A stretch of 19,071 nucleotides of DNA from Spirochaetaceae bacterium (GCA_016649775.1 JAENWY010000015.1:1-19071); one strand, 5' to 3'. Shown: positions 7,625-16,387, numbered from the stretch's first letter. The notes: a model not told the origin generated them from the letters alone. A program made the numbers and translations.

Positions 7625-8509
7625 CTATTTACTAATCTTTATTCCTGAAATTCTTTCATAATATTCAGCCAAACCACTATGATCATGATTACCCTTATCA
7701 TCAAAATGTAAATTTTCAAGCATCTCTTGAATCTCAACAGTTAATGGCATAGGTGAACCAATTCCATGACCAGTTTCAATGGCATTGTTCAAATCTTTAA
7801 TATGTAAATCAATTTTAAAACCAGGTTTGAAGTCCCCTGCTATCATCATTGGTGCTTTTGCGTTCATGACGGTAGAACCAGCGAGTCCTCCCTTAATAGC
7901 TTCAAATACTGTTTGAGGATCTACTCCAGCTTTCTTTGCTAAGGTAAGTGCTTCTGCTAAAATTGCAATATTACCTGCTACAATCATTTGATTTGCAAGC
8001 TTTGTTGTGTTTCCGGCTCCAATAGAACCACAAAGAACATAAGAACCACCTAATACTTTAAAAATAGGAAGCATTTCTTCATACAGGTCTTTTTCTCCAC
8101 CAATCATAATTGACATAGTACCATCAATAGCTTTAGGTTCTCCTCCAGAAACTGGTGCATCAAGCATTCTTACACCCTTTTCAGCACAAGCTTTTTCTAC
8201 TTCTTTACTTGCAAGAGGTGCAATAGAACTCATATCAATATACTTTAAGCCAGGTTTTGCTCCCTCAAGAAGACCACCTTTCCCAAGAACTACCGTTTTT
8301 ACATGTGGAGAATTTGGAAGCATCGTGATAACAACAGGACATGTTGCAGCAATTGATGAAATACTCTCACCAGCTACAGCACCTTCTGCTACTACAAGAT
8401 CGACACTCTTTTGATTCAGATCAAAAGCGACTACTTCATAACCTGCTTTGAGCAAGTTTTTTACCATTGGTTTTCCCATTATTCCGAGTCCAATAAATCC
8501 TATTTTCAT
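7625..8509 (-). CDS. garR: 2-hydroxy-3-oxopropionate (tartronate semialdehyde) reductase
   Basis: 294 aa, the normal size for the beta-hydroxyacid dehydrogenase family. It reduces tartronate semialdehyde to D-glycerate with NAD(P)H. The Rossmann motif GFIGLGIMGKPM is at 4-15. The substrate-binding block DAPVSGGEPKAIDGTMSIM starts at 117. Catalytic Lys170 lies in GAGNTTKLANQ, and the C-terminal helical domain has DLHIKDLNNAI. AGGAG lies six to seven bases before ATG. It follows gudD by 22 bases and precedes the lyase gene by 11. GlxR-type paralogues have the same reaction; the aldarate neighbours favour the garR role. Confidence 0.93.
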   Translation of the reverse strand: MKIGFIGLGIMGKPMVKNLLKAGYEVVAFDLNQKSVDLVVAEGAVAGESISSIAATCPVVITMLPNSPHVKTVVLGKGGLLEGAKPGLKYIDMSSIAPLASKEVEKACAEKGVRMLDAPVSGGEPKAIDGTMSIMIGGEKDLYEEMLPIFKVLGGSYVLCGSIGAGNTTKLANQMIVAGNIAILAEALTLAKKAGVDPQTVFEAIKGGLAGSTVMNAKAPMMIAGDFKPGFKIDLHIKDLNNAIETGHGIGSPMPLTVEIQEMLENLHFDDKGNHDHSGLAEYYERISGIKISK

Positions 8510-8531
8510 TTTTATCTCCTACAAAAAATTT

Positions 8532-9854
8532 TTAACGAACCAAACAAGGACGTTTAGCATTAAATTTCCAATCTTTCACTAAATACTGCATTCCAATTGC
8601 ATCATCACGAGCATCAAGACAATTCTCTAAATACAATGCATGCGCAGCTTCTATCTGTTTCATATCAGGTTCAATACCGAGTCCAGGTTTATCTGAAACA
8701 GTTAAATATCCATTCTCGATTTTTGGTGATTGTTTCGTTAATTGATCATATCCTTCTTGCCAAATCCAATGCGTATCAAGTGCTGTTGGATTTCCTGGTG
8801 CGGCTGCTCCACACTGGGCTATCATCGCAAGTGAAATATCAAAATGATTATTTGAATGACAACCCCACGTTAGACCAAAATCATTACACATTTGAGCGAC
8901 TCTCACTGATCCTTCCATCGTCCAAAAATGAGGATCTGCAAGAGGAATATCAACAGAATTTTGTGCAATAGCATGTCTCATTTGTCTCCAATCAGTATCA
9001 ATCATATTTGTTGCTGTAGGAATACCTGTTGCTCTTCTAAATTCTGCCATAATTTCTCTGCCAGAATAAACTCCTTCAGCTCCACAAGGATCTTCACAAT
9101 ACGCTAATACACCATGTTTATCTTTACATAGTTCAATAGCTTCTTTTAAAGACCATCCACCATTAGGATCTAAGGTAAATCTTGCCTGAGGAAATTCTTC
9201 CTTTAACGAAAGAATACACTTCATTTCTTTTTCACCTTTTAAAACACCACCCTTCAATTTAAAGTCTTCAAACCCATAGAGGTCGTGACTTGCTTTTGCA
9301 AGATCTACAATTTGGTTTGGAGTCAAGGCTTCTTGTCTTCGTAATCGATACCAATCTATTTTACTATCATCTTCCTTCACATAAGGAAGATTGGTTTTAT
9401 TACTGTCTCCAATAAAGAAAAGATATCCAAGAGTTTTAATTTTATCTCTTACCTTACCTTCCCCTAGCAATGAAGCTACAGGAACACCCAAGTATTTACC
9501 CATTAAGTCAAGAAGAGGTGCCTCGATGGCTGTCACAATATGTACACCTGTTCGTTGATCAAAAGTCTGAGCCCCTCTGTGATCATTTTCATCATGCATT
9601 GTAACTTTTACTTTTTGTAAGGTATTTTTATAATCACCGATAGAAGTTCCAATGACAATCTTTTTAGATTCTTCCAAACCCTGAGTTATCTTCTGTCCTC
9701 CCGGTACTTCTCCAAGACCTACATTTCCAGTATCATCGGTCAGAATAACAATATTTCTTGTAAAATAAGGTGCATGAGCTCCACTGAGATTTAACAGCAT
9801 TGAATCATGTCCTGCTACAGGATAAACCTGCATATTTGTAATTTTTGGTGTCAC
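8532..9854 (-). CDS. gudD: D-glucarate dehydratase
   Basis: Enolase-superfamily enzyme that converts D-glucarate (and often L-idarate) to 5-keto-4-deoxy-D-glucarate. It is 440 aa (E. coli GudD about 446) and collinear with it. The capping domain begins MTPKITNMQVYPVAGHDSML. Catalytic Lys199/Lys201 lie in DFKLKGG, metal ligands are Asp229 (LDPNG), Glu254 (CEDPCGAE) and Asn283 (ATNM), and the Asp307/His333 dyad lies in PLADPHFW and GCHSNNHFD. These fit the E. coli residues with a constant offset of six. The C-terminus ends KRPCLVR. The start codon is GTG with a GGGGA Shine-Dalgarno about seven bases upstream. It lies 51 bases after garD. All active-site residues are present, so it should be active. 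Confidence 0.96.
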   Translation of the reverse strand: MTPKITNMQVYPVAGHDSMLLNLSGAHAPYFTRNIVILTDDTGNVGLGEVPGGQKITQGLEESKKIVIGTSIGDYKNTLQKVKVTMHDENDHRGAQTFDQRTGVHIVTAIEAPLLDLMGKYLGVPVASLLGEGKVRDKIKTLGYLFFIGDSNKTNLPYVKEDDSKIDWYRLRRQEALTPNQIVDLAKASHDLYGFEDFKLKGGVLKGEKEMKCILSLKEEFPQARFTLDPNGGWSLKEAIELCKDKHGVLAYCEDPCGAEGVYSGREIMAEFRRATGIPTATNMIDTDWRQMRHAIAQNSVDIPLADPHFWTMEGSVRVAQMCNDFGLTWGCHSNNHFDISLAMIAQCGAAAPGNPTALDTHWIWQEGYDQLTKQSPKIENGYLTVSDKPGLGIEPDMKQIEAAHALYLENCLDARDDAIGMQYLVKDWKFNAKRPCLVR

Positions 9855-9905
9855 AATTAGTCCCCTTTAAAAATTTAGTAAATAATTTCTTTTCTATGAA
9901 TTTTC

Positions 9906-11435
9906 TTATGTTATTGGTGCTGGGTTAAAGATACATAGACTATTTTCTAATTTATATTCCTCTGCCCAAGACTTCTTTTTGCCAGAGGCAACATCTAAAA
10001 TTAAATTGAAGATTTCAACCCCCACGTCTTCTATTGATTTTTCTCCAGTAGCAATTGTCCCTGCATTTACATCAATTAAATCACTCCACAAATCAAATAA
10101 ATCTTTTCGTGAACAAACTTTTATTACAGGAGCTGCAGCCAACCCATAGGGAGTTCCTCTCCCTGTCATCAAGACTTGAAGGGTTATACCACTCGCGAGT
10201 TGTTCTGTACCACAAACAAAATCACTCGCTGGTGTTGCAGCAAAAATCATTCCACATTTTGTAGGTATTTCTCCTGGAGAAAGAACTTCTACTATAGGAC
10301 TAGTTCCACTTTTAGCAATCGACCCCATAGCTTTTTCAACAATATTACAGAGCCCACCCGTCTTATTACCAGGAGTAGGATTCGCATTACGGTCAACATT
10401 ACTTCGAGATAAATAGTCATCATACCATTTCATTTCACTAGATAACTTATGAATTGTGTTACTATTTGTACAACGATGTGCTATTTTATCAACACCATCC
10501 CGAACTTCAGTTACTTCACTAAAAAGTACCGTTGCTCCTGCTTTTACGAGAAGATCACTGGCATATCCTGTAGCAGGATTAGCTGTAATACCACTAAAAG
10601 AATCACTTCCACCACATTGGAGACCAATGCATAACTGAGAAAGTGGCAAGGTTTCCCTTTTCCTTTTATTAAGAACTTCAAGTTTTCGTTTAGCCATATC
10701 CATTACGGCTTCAATCATTTGCTCATACCCAGAACACTCTTGAAGAATGACTACATTTTTTGAATTTATTTCATTTTCTGATAAAAGCATATCTATCGTA
10801 AGCTTTTCACAACCCAAACAAACAACCATTATCTCACCACCAAAATTAGGGTTCTTAATAAGGTTCTTTATAGAGCGAATAGGAATATCAGCGTCAGTGG
10901 CATTGATTGCTACGCCACAACCATATGAATGTTCAAGAGAAACAACATCATTCACTTGGGGATATTTTGGAAGTAATTCTCTTTTGATTTTTTCCACAGC
11001 AACTTTTAAAACACCTGAAACACATTGTACAGTTGAAGTTATACCTAAAATATTACGTGTTCCAGCATATGCACACCCGTCTACTTTATACCCTTCAAAA
11101 GTTAACCTATCTGGAGTTGGAAAATCAAATTGCCCATCACTAAGATATTCTAATGTATCTAAATCTGGAGCTAGAGGTAGAGAAATCATATGTTCATCAA
11201 TCCACGTTCCTACAGGAGCGTCAACTAATAATTTTCCGATTTCAACACCATATCTATAAATAGAATCCCCTTTTTTAAGATTCGTAAGAGACACTTTATG
11301 ACCTTGAGGTATAAGAGAATGGGTATAGAGAGAAGGAAGAAATTCGCTCCCATTTTCAAGAGTATTTATTGCAATTCCAACATTATCTTTTGATGAAATT
11401 TTAATAATTTTTGGAGTCATACTATTATTGTTCAT
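9906..11435 (-). CDS. garD: galactarate dehydratase
   Basis: Converts galactarate (meso-galactarate) to 5-keto-4-deoxy-D-glucarate, the same product as GudD. It is 509 aa. An N-terminal SAF domain (about 16-88) has HSLIPQGHKVSL and PVGTWIDEHM. A linker FEGYKVDGCAYAGTRNILGI follows, then the UxaA/GarD catalytic region with HSYGCGVAINA (169-179), NPNFGGEIMVVCLGCEKL, QCGGSDSFSGITANPA, and the late block CGMIFAATPASDFVCGTEQL. Length and detail fit GarD better than altronate dehydratase UxaA, although the two are close relatives. The ATG is four bases from the tctA stop and its AAAGG Shine-Dalgarno lies within tctA. A second ATG five codons on (MTPKII) is possible. Confidence 0.88.
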   Translation of the reverse strand: MNNNSMTPKIIKISSKDNVGIAINTLENGSEFLPSLYTHSLIPQGHKVSLTNLKKGDSIYRYGVEIGKLLVDAPVGTWIDEHMISLPLAPDLDTLEYLSDGQFDFPTPDRLTFEGYKVDGCAYAGTRNILGITSTVQCVSGVLKVAVEKIKRELLPKYPQVNDVVSLEHSYGCGVAINATDADIPIRSIKNLIKNPNFGGEIMVVCLGCEKLTIDMLLSENEINSKNVVILQECSGYEQMIEAVMDMAKRKLEVLNKRKRETLPLSQLCIGLQCGGSDSFSGITANPATGYASDLLVKAGATVLFSEVTEVRDGVDKIAHRCTNSNTIHKLSSEMKWYDDYLSRSNVDRNANPTPGNKTGGLCNIVEKAMGSIAKSGTSPIVEVLSPGEIPTKCGMIFAATPASDFVCGTEQLASGITLQVLMTGRGTPYGLAAAPVIKVCSRKDLFDLWSDLIDVNAGTIATGEKSIEDVGVEIFNLILDVASGKKKSWAEEYKLENSLCIFNPAPIT

Positions 11436-11438
11436 TTA

Positions 11439-12914
11439 CTACTTACCTTTTACTAATGTTTTTTTTGAATCTATTACAGCATAAACAATAGAAACAATGA
11501 TTAATCCCCATAAAACCCAAGATATTGGACCATTGAAGAAACAACTCAAACTACCACCTGAACCCTTAATAGAATCTACAAAGTACTTTTCAAGATCATC
11601 ACCAAGAATAAAGCCAATAAAGAAAGGGGGTATACTGAATTTAAATTTGTTTAACAAAAATCCTAAGAGTCCAAACACAAAAAGAGTCCAGACATCAAAC
11701 ATATTTCCATTTCTCGTGGTATAAGCTCCAACAACACACATGAGAATAATAACAGGATAAATCCTGGCCTTAGGCAATTTAATGAGCTGTGCAATATATT
11801 TAATTGGGTAGAACATAGTAATAAACATAAGGATATTACTAATACCTAAAGCAATAAGTATTGAATGCCAAATATCTGGATTATTAGTAATGAAGAGAGG
11901 ACCAACTTGCATCCCCTGTAACATGAAAGCACCAATAAGCACAGCTGTCGTACTATCTCCTGGGATTCCAAGTGATAAGAGTGGAATTAAAGCACCACCA
12001 GTTAATCCATTATTTGCTGATTCTGAAGCAATTAAACCTTCAGGTTCTCCGGTCCCCAGTTTATCAGGATTTTTAGAAAAATTTTTAGCCTGTGAATAAG
12101 AGAGTAAGGAAGCAGCAGAACCACCAACACCAGGAAGAACTCCTACAAATGTTCCAATAATACCAGATCTGATTAAATTAGTAATTTGAGATTTAAAATC
12201 ATGAATTGAAAACTTTTTTGTTTCATGTTTAAAATCATTATCAAAGGTAACGTTCTTCATACCCTTTTCGGCTTCTTGCAAAATCTGAGATATTGCAAAT
12301 AAACCTATAAGGACAGGTAATAACTGAAATCCCATTCTGAGATTTACTTTAAAATATCTGATATCAGGAATCATACGCATTGTATTGTTATCTGCAAATT
12401 GACCAATAAGGGCAACAAGAACACCAAAGAATCCAATAAAGATTCCCTTTAACATACTTCCTTTCGATAAAGCTGCAATAATAGTCAAGGCAAAAAGAAT
12501 AATTAAAAACTTTTCAACAGATCCAAAGTTAATTGCTACTCTTGCAAGTAATGGTGCAAATAACCACAAACAAACAAAACTTATGAGGCCACCAACAAGG
12601 GAAGCAGTGATACCAATTCTTAAGGCACGTTCACCTTCACCTCTTTGTGCCATAGGATACCCATCAAATGTCGTACAAATAGAAGAGGGAGTCCCTGGAA
12701 TATTTATTAAAATGGCAGGTATAAGCCCACCACTAATTCCTCCTACATATAAACCAAGTAGCAGATAAATTGCTATATTAAGGCTATATCCATACGTTAT
12801 AGGTAAGAAAATAGCTATGGCCATAGTTGCTGTCATACCAGGTAATGCGCCAAAAACGATACCTACTAGAACTCCGCCCCAAGCCATAAGAAATTGAGAA
12901 AGCACAAGCGTCAT
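11439..12914 (-). CDS. tctA: tripartite tricarboxylate transporter, large membrane subunit TctA
   Basis: 491 aa, the usual size, with about eleven or twelve hydrophobic segments. Family signatures are intact: GALPGMTATM (22-31), INIPGTPSSICTTFDGYPMA (70-89), the repeat GVLPGVGGSAASLLSY, then EPEGLIASESANNG and LLSLGIPGDSTTAVL. It forms the ion-coupled channel of the TctABC system that takes substrate from the periplasmic protein TctC. AGGAG lies nine bases before ATG. It lies 12 bases after tctB and three bases before garD. Cotranscription with the two aldarate dehydratases suggests glucarate or galactarate rather than citrate as substrate, which is inference. Confidence 0.93.
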   Translation of the reverse strand: MTLVLSQFLMAWGGVLVGIVFGALPGMTATMAIAIFLPITYGYSLNIAIYLLLGLYVGGISGGLIPAILINIPGTPSSICTTFDGYPMAQRGEGERALRIGITASLVGGLISFVCLWLFAPLLARVAINFGSVEKFLIILFALTIIAALSKGSMLKGIFIGFFGVLVALIGQFADNNTMRMIPDIRYFKVNLRMGFQLLPVLIGLFAISQILQEAEKGMKNVTFDNDFKHETKKFSIHDFKSQITNLIRSGIIGTFVGVLPGVGGSAASLLSYSQAKNFSKNPDKLGTGEPEGLIASESANNGLTGGALIPLLSLGIPGDSTTAVLIGAFMLQGMQVGPLFITNNPDIWHSILIALGISNILMFITMFYPIKYIAQLIKLPKARIYPVIILMCVVGAYTTRNGNMFDVWTLFVFGLLGFLLNKFKFSIPPFFIGFILGDDLEKYFVDSIKGSGGSLSCFFNGPISWVLWGLIIVSIVYAVIDSKKTLVKGK

Positions 12915-12926
12915 AATAATTATCTC

Positions 12927-13376
12927 CTAAGGTAATGTTGTTTTTAAAACTTGGCCAAAAATAAACCAAATTGTCATTGAGAAAACAACTGAAATCAATA
13001 ATGAAATTAAAAGTGATTTAGTAGCATCACTATTTTTAACACTTCCTTTTTTAGCACAATTAAAGCACAATTTAATTTTATCAACACCGCTGTAAAGTAC
13101 GTTAAATAAAAAAATAAATATAATACTAGCTGGTAAAAAATGAATAATATTCATGAAGAATATATATAAAATAAATAAAACAAATGTTCCATAAAATTTT
13201 ATTTTGTCATAATTTTTTTCATAAAACTGATAATTTTTGAAAGTTATAAAAGGTGTATTATTACGCCTACATTTAATAAATCTCAGAATTGACATTACTA
13301 TTAATAAAATTATAAGAATAGCTATAATAATTGGTGGAAATATCCAGTGAGATATTGATGGTTTGTAATGAATCAT
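12927..13376 (-). CDS. tctB: tripartite tricarboxylate transporter, small membrane subunit TctB
   Basis: 149 aa with four predicted membrane segments (about 10-32, 61-78, 79-97 and 120-141) and a cytoplasmic-like Cys/Lys loop between the last two, the layout of TctB. I chose ATG 13376 because AAGGA lies about eight bases upstream. The longer frame from ATG 13424 would begin inside a hairpin and add a 16-residue extension with no Shine-Dalgarno. Sequence conservation in TctB is low, so the call rests on size, topology and its position between tctC and tctA. Its composition is strongly biased to Ile, Phe and Lys. Confidence 0.82.
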   Translation of the reverse strand: MIHYKPSISHWIFPPIIIAILIILLIVMSILRFIKCRRNNTPFITFKNYQFYEKNYDKIKFYGTFVLFILYIFFMNIIHFLPASIIFIFLFNVLYSGVDKIKLCFNCAKKGSVKNSDATKSLLISLLISVVFSMTIWFIFGQVLKTTLP

Positions 13377-13411
13377 TGCAAATTCCTTGTTACTTAAATA
13401 AGTGTAGATAT

Positions 13412-13446
13412 AGAATATGGCCACTAAGTTATTGTAGCCATATTCT
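13412..13446 (-). other. intercistronic hairpin between tctC and tctB
   Basis: AGAATATGGC (13412-13421) and GCCATATTCT (13437-13446) form a perfect 10-bp stem with a 15-base loop, starting 13 bases after the tctC stop. No T tract follows on the minus strand, so it is probably not a full terminator. By analogy with binding-protein operons it may protect the tctC message and lower expression of the membrane genes. Confidence 0.65.
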
Positions 13447-13459
13447 AATTATTAAATTT

Positions 13460-14497
13460 TTACTGTTGAACTAAATCATCGAGAGATGGAGCATTTTTAA
13501 TAAGTATATCCATTGTGGCACGCTTATTATAAATATATGTTTTAGCATCAGTGCTATTCTTAAAAGCAGGACGATAATACATCTTTTTTAAATCAGCCTT
13601 AAAGTCTGGATTTGTTGATATAGTTTTACACGCTATATTTAATTCATCAATGAGTGCTTGAGGAAAATCTTTAGGAAGATAAATCAAGAAATCTTTAGAA
13701 AATCTAAATTCATTGCCGTTAAAATCAATTCCTAAGTCTGTATAGGAAGGAACATCAACACCATCAACATTATCTAATAAACCCATAAATTTCATGGCAA
13801 TTTTAGGATCTGTCGTTTGTGTATACTGAAGTAAAGAAGTATAATCTGCAAATATAATATCGCAATTATCATCCCATAACATTTGACACTTATCTGCTGT
13901 TGAACCACCAATTACAACGACAACACGAGAAGAAATATCATCACTATAATTTGCTTTTAGCCATTCATAGTAAGCAACAAAACCGATTTGTGATACACCA
14001 CCAGCTTCACAAGCCATTCTTACAATAGCATCTGGATTAGCTTTAAGGTAAGCAGGAACTTCTGCTAAATTTTCATATGGTGCATTAGCTTTAGATGCCC
14101 AACCAGATGTAGGATTTTGGACTACTTCCGGTCCTACAATAAAATTTTCAAGACTGTATTCATTATCATAACTACCAAAAAGAACACCAAGATAAGTCAT
14201 ATCATGGAACATCATTATCGTATTACCATCTGGTTTAGTTGTTGTAATCGTATCTAACGCAGCCGCAGCACCAACTGCATCAACTTTTATATTGCAATCC
14301 AATTCTTTTGCTAAATACCTACTTGTTATATCAGCGATAAGATAAGAATCACCACCGGTAGAACTTGAACCAATTACAACTCTAACATTTTTACCTTTAA
14401 AAGTAGACATTTTAGTACTACTTTCACTCGTTCCATTTGCAAATACACATGCGCCAACTGATAAAAGGGCTGCAAGCATAATTATTACTCTTTTCAT
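13460..14497 (-). CDS. tctC: tripartite tricarboxylate transporter, periplasmic binding protein TctC
   Basis: 345 aa Bug/TctC-type solute receptor. The start is ATG 14497, with GGAGG eight bases upstream; the TTG five codons earlier overlaps that Shine-Dalgarno and is rejected. The leader has KR, a hydrophobic core and VGACVFANGTSES. Either signal peptidase I cleaves after VFA, the pattern common in spirochaetal binding proteins, or VGAC acts as a relaxed lipobox. The mature part has the family's ligand loop GSSSTGGDSYLIADI and the later KPDGNTIMMFHD, the counterpart of APDGYT in Bug proteins. It is the first gene of the operon under a strong promoter. The ligand is probably an aldarate by context; citrate or another dicarboxylate is possible. 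Confidence 0.9.
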   Translation of the reverse strand: MKRVIIMLAALLSVGACVFANGTSESSTKMSTFKGKNVRVVIGSSSTGGDSYLIADITSRYLAKELDCNIKVDAVGAAAALDTITTTKPDGNTIMMFHDMTYLGVLFGSYDNEYSLENFIVGPEVVQNPTSGWASKANAPYENLAEVPAYLKANPDAIVRMACEAGGVSQIGFVAYYEWLKANYSDDISSRVVVVIGGSTADKCQMLWDDNCDIIFADYTSLLQYTQTTDPKIAMKFMGLLDNVDGVDVPSYTDLGIDFNGNEFRFSKDFLIYLPKDFPQALIDELNIACKTISTNPDFKADLKKMYYRPAFKNSTDAKTYIYNKRATMDILIKNAPSLDDLVQQ

Positions 14498-14552
14498 AAA
14501 TACGTCCTCCAATTTTTATCTCAAAAGAAAAAAATCTTTTAAATATATATGA

Positions 14553-14580
14553 ATTATAAAGCAAATTTCAATTTTGTCAA
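14553..14580 (-). promoter_or_regulatory. sigma70-type promoter of the tct-gar operon
   Basis: On the minus strand consensus TTGACA (14580-14575) and consensus TATAAT (14558-14553) are 16 bases apart. Predicted start is about 14546, giving a 49-base leader to tctC. A second TTGACAAAAT copy (TTTTGTCAA on the plus strand, 14604-14612) lies exactly 32 bases upstream without a good -10. Confidence 0.8.
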
Positions 14581-14753
14581 CTTGTAATTAATTTTTTTTA
14601 ATATTTTGTCAAAAAATATAATACTAATTAAATAATTTTAATAAATATGCGTAAATAATTTATACTAAAATTTATTTAATACTTACTATATATACAACTA
14701 AGTGCTTTTTAAAGGTATAATGAAATGAATTTTTTATAAGACAAAAATTTTAT

Positions 14754-14782
14754 TTGATTAATGTTTATTATAATGCTATTAT
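14754..14782 (+). promoter_or_regulatory. promoter of the IclR-type regulator gene
   Basis: TTGATT (14754-14759), a 17-base spacer and TATTAT (14777-14782). Start would be near 14789, 40 bases before the ATG. The rest of the 316-base divergent region is very AT-rich, and any IclR operator in it is not obvious. Confidence 0.6.
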
Positions 14783-14828
14783 ATTTTTAGGGATAATGAT
14801 TAATTAATTCCATTACTAGAGGTAAAAA

Positions 14829-15614
14829 ATGATAGATGATACGGAAAAATATAATATAAAATCAGTAATTAGATGCTTTCAAATTCTAGATTTGGCTACA
14901 GACCATAATGGCCCCATTTCTATTCCCGATGTTTGTACTGCATTAAACACAAATAATAATATGGCATTTCGCTTATTAAATAGCTTAGAAAGTACAGGTT
15001 ATATGAGTAAAGATAAGAGCACAGGCCTTTATTCTATTTCTCTCAAATCATTAAAACTTTCAAGAAGGGCTCTCCAGACTCAAGTAATAAGAAAAGTTAC
15101 AATGCCTTATCTTGAACTTATTTGGAATAAATACCCAAAAGCAAATGCAAATATGGCAACTTACTACCAAGGTGAAGTTCTTATGCTCGATAGAGTTGAT
15201 ACACAAACAACTCCTCGTACCTATTTTACACCAGGAAGAGTCCTTCCTTTTCATTGCTCAGGTCTAGGAAAAGTCCTCACATGTAGTCTGAGTGAGGAAG
15301 AAATTGATATACTTATTAAAGAAAAGGGATTAAAAAAATTTACAGAAGATACAATAACTGATCCCATTAAACTCAAAGAAGAGCTCAAAAAAGTAAAAAA
15401 AGAAGGTGTCGGACGAGATAGAAATGAGTTTATCTTAGGTGATAACTGTTCAGCTGTTCCTATCTTAGGCCATGATGGTGAAATAGTAGCAGGAATCAGT
15501 ATAAGTTCATTGAATACAAATATGAGTGCAGATGAAGTTGAATCAGCTATTCCTCTCTTAAAGGATACTGCACGTAAAATTTCATATGTAATGGGTTATG
15601 ATGGAACCATGTAA
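14829..15614 (+). CDS. IclR family transcriptional regulator, probable aldarate operon regulator
   Basis: 261 aa. The N-terminal winged helix (about 8-75) has IKSVIRCFQILDLA, a helix-turn-helix in ISIPDVCTALNTNNNMAFRLL, and the wing GLYSISLKSLKL. The C-terminal IclR effector domain (about 80-255) has YYQGEVLMLDRVD, the block FHCSGLGKVL, and the late VPILGHDGEIVAGISIS. AGAGG lies six bases before ATG. It is divergent from the tct-gar operon and shares a 316-base intergenic region, the usual arrangement for a pathway-specific IclR regulator. Effector and sign of control are not visible; glucarate, galactarate or their keto product is a fair guess. Confidence 0.92.
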   Translation: MIDDTEKYNIKSVIRCFQILDLATDHNGPISIPDVCTALNTNNNMAFRLLNSLESTGYMSKDKSTGLYSISLKSLKLSRRALQTQVIRKVTMPYLELIWNKYPKANANMATYYQGEVLMLDRVDTQTTPRTYFTPGRVLPFHCSGLGKVLTCSLSEEEIDILIKEKGLKKFTEDTITDPIKLKEELKKVKKEGVGRDRNEFILGDNCSAVPILGHDGEIVAGISISSLNTNMSADEVESAIPLLKDTARKISYVMGYDGTM

Positions 15615-15657
15615 GAATTTAAAACGGTATCATAACTGGCAATAAAGCACTTTTTAA

Positions 15658-16194
15658 AAAACAATCGAAATATTAACATCAAGTAAAACAGATTTAGATA
15701 TTACGAAAGTTTCAACAGAACTTAATAAATTTGAAGCCGATAAAAACTTTCAGTATGTTATAGATTATCTTCGTAAAGAAAGAGATAAAGCTATTGAGAA
15801 AGAAGATAAAAAAATAGAGAGAAAAGAAACTATTCCTGAAAAATGTCCTCATTGTGGTGAAAAGCATATCATTCGTTATAGGTTTCAAGATGGAAAACTG
15901 AAAGTCAAAGGTACTAATAAGAATTGTCATAAAACTTTTATCACGGGTCATCAAATTGATGTTACCGGGTATTGTAAACAACCGAAGAGTAATTGGGTTA
16001 AGTTTATTGAAGGTGAATTAGACCATGTATCTTTAAGGAGTTCCTCGGAAAAATTAGGAGCTAGACTTAGCACTACTTTTAATATGAGGCCTAAATCCCT
16101 TCAAATGCTTAATACTATTATGTTTAAAGATAAAAACTTTGAAAAGGGGCTAGTGGTTATTCTAGCGCAAATGCACTACTATTCTATAATGTGA
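15658..16194 (+). pseudogene. IS1595-family (ISXO2-like) transposase fragment, decayed
   Basis: An open frame of 178 codons with no ATG until codon 142, so the 5' end is lost. The translation has the N-terminal zinc ribbon CPHCGEKHIIRYRF...NCHKTF, where the second CxxC has lost its first Cys and the usual CGKTF reads CHKTF. A helix-turn-helix-like part follows, WVKFIEGELDHVSLRSSSEK and LGARLSTTFNMRPKSL, matching the IS1595 W-x-x-F-I-E... LGISLKTAFYWRHKIL pattern with key substitutions. The DDE/N nuclease domain is missing and the frame ends in unrelated sequence. It lies 43 bases after the IclR gene. It cannot be a functional transposase. Confidence 0.7.
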
Positions 16195-16261
16195 GAACCT
16201 CTAATATTGCAAAAGGAACACCAATATCTTAGATGATTCCACTTGTATTTGCTTTTGAATT

Positions 16262-16387
16262 CTATTTATGAAGTTTTTCTCACATGTTTGTTTTACCCAT
16301 AGTTAAAGTTATTGAATTATGAATAAAACGATCTATGATTGCTTCAGAATGAAGGCTAGAACCTAATCTTTTATTATATTTTGTGTA
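16262..16387 (-). pseudogene. istB: IS21-family IstB-like ATPase, C-terminal fragment
   Basis: On the minus strand the translation reads YNKRLGSSLHSEAIIDRFIH then NSITLTMGKTNM, stop, EKLHK, stop. This resembles the IstB C-terminus (..A-I-x-D-R-L-x-H-N-A..I-x-L-x-G-x-S-M-R-K..), with TGA where an Arg codon is expected. A stop just upstream (16388-16390) closes the frame, so only about 40 residues remain. No IstA is present. The 60-70 bases toward the IS1595 fragment hold no recognised gene. Confidence 0.5.

Noticed and set aside
10747..11259. 170-codon open frame on the plus strand opposite garD
   Set aside because: It lies wholly antisense to a well-conserved garD region and its translation looks like no known protein; treated as a shadow of the real gene.
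13377..13424. Longer tctB start at ATG 13424
   Set aside because: It begins within the hairpin, has no Shine-Dalgarno, and the extension is unlike TctB; ATG 13376 has AAGGA at good spacing.
14498..14512. TTG start for tctC five codons upstream
   Set aside because: The codons overlap the GGAGG Shine-Dalgarno of ATG 14497 and would spoil the signal peptide start.
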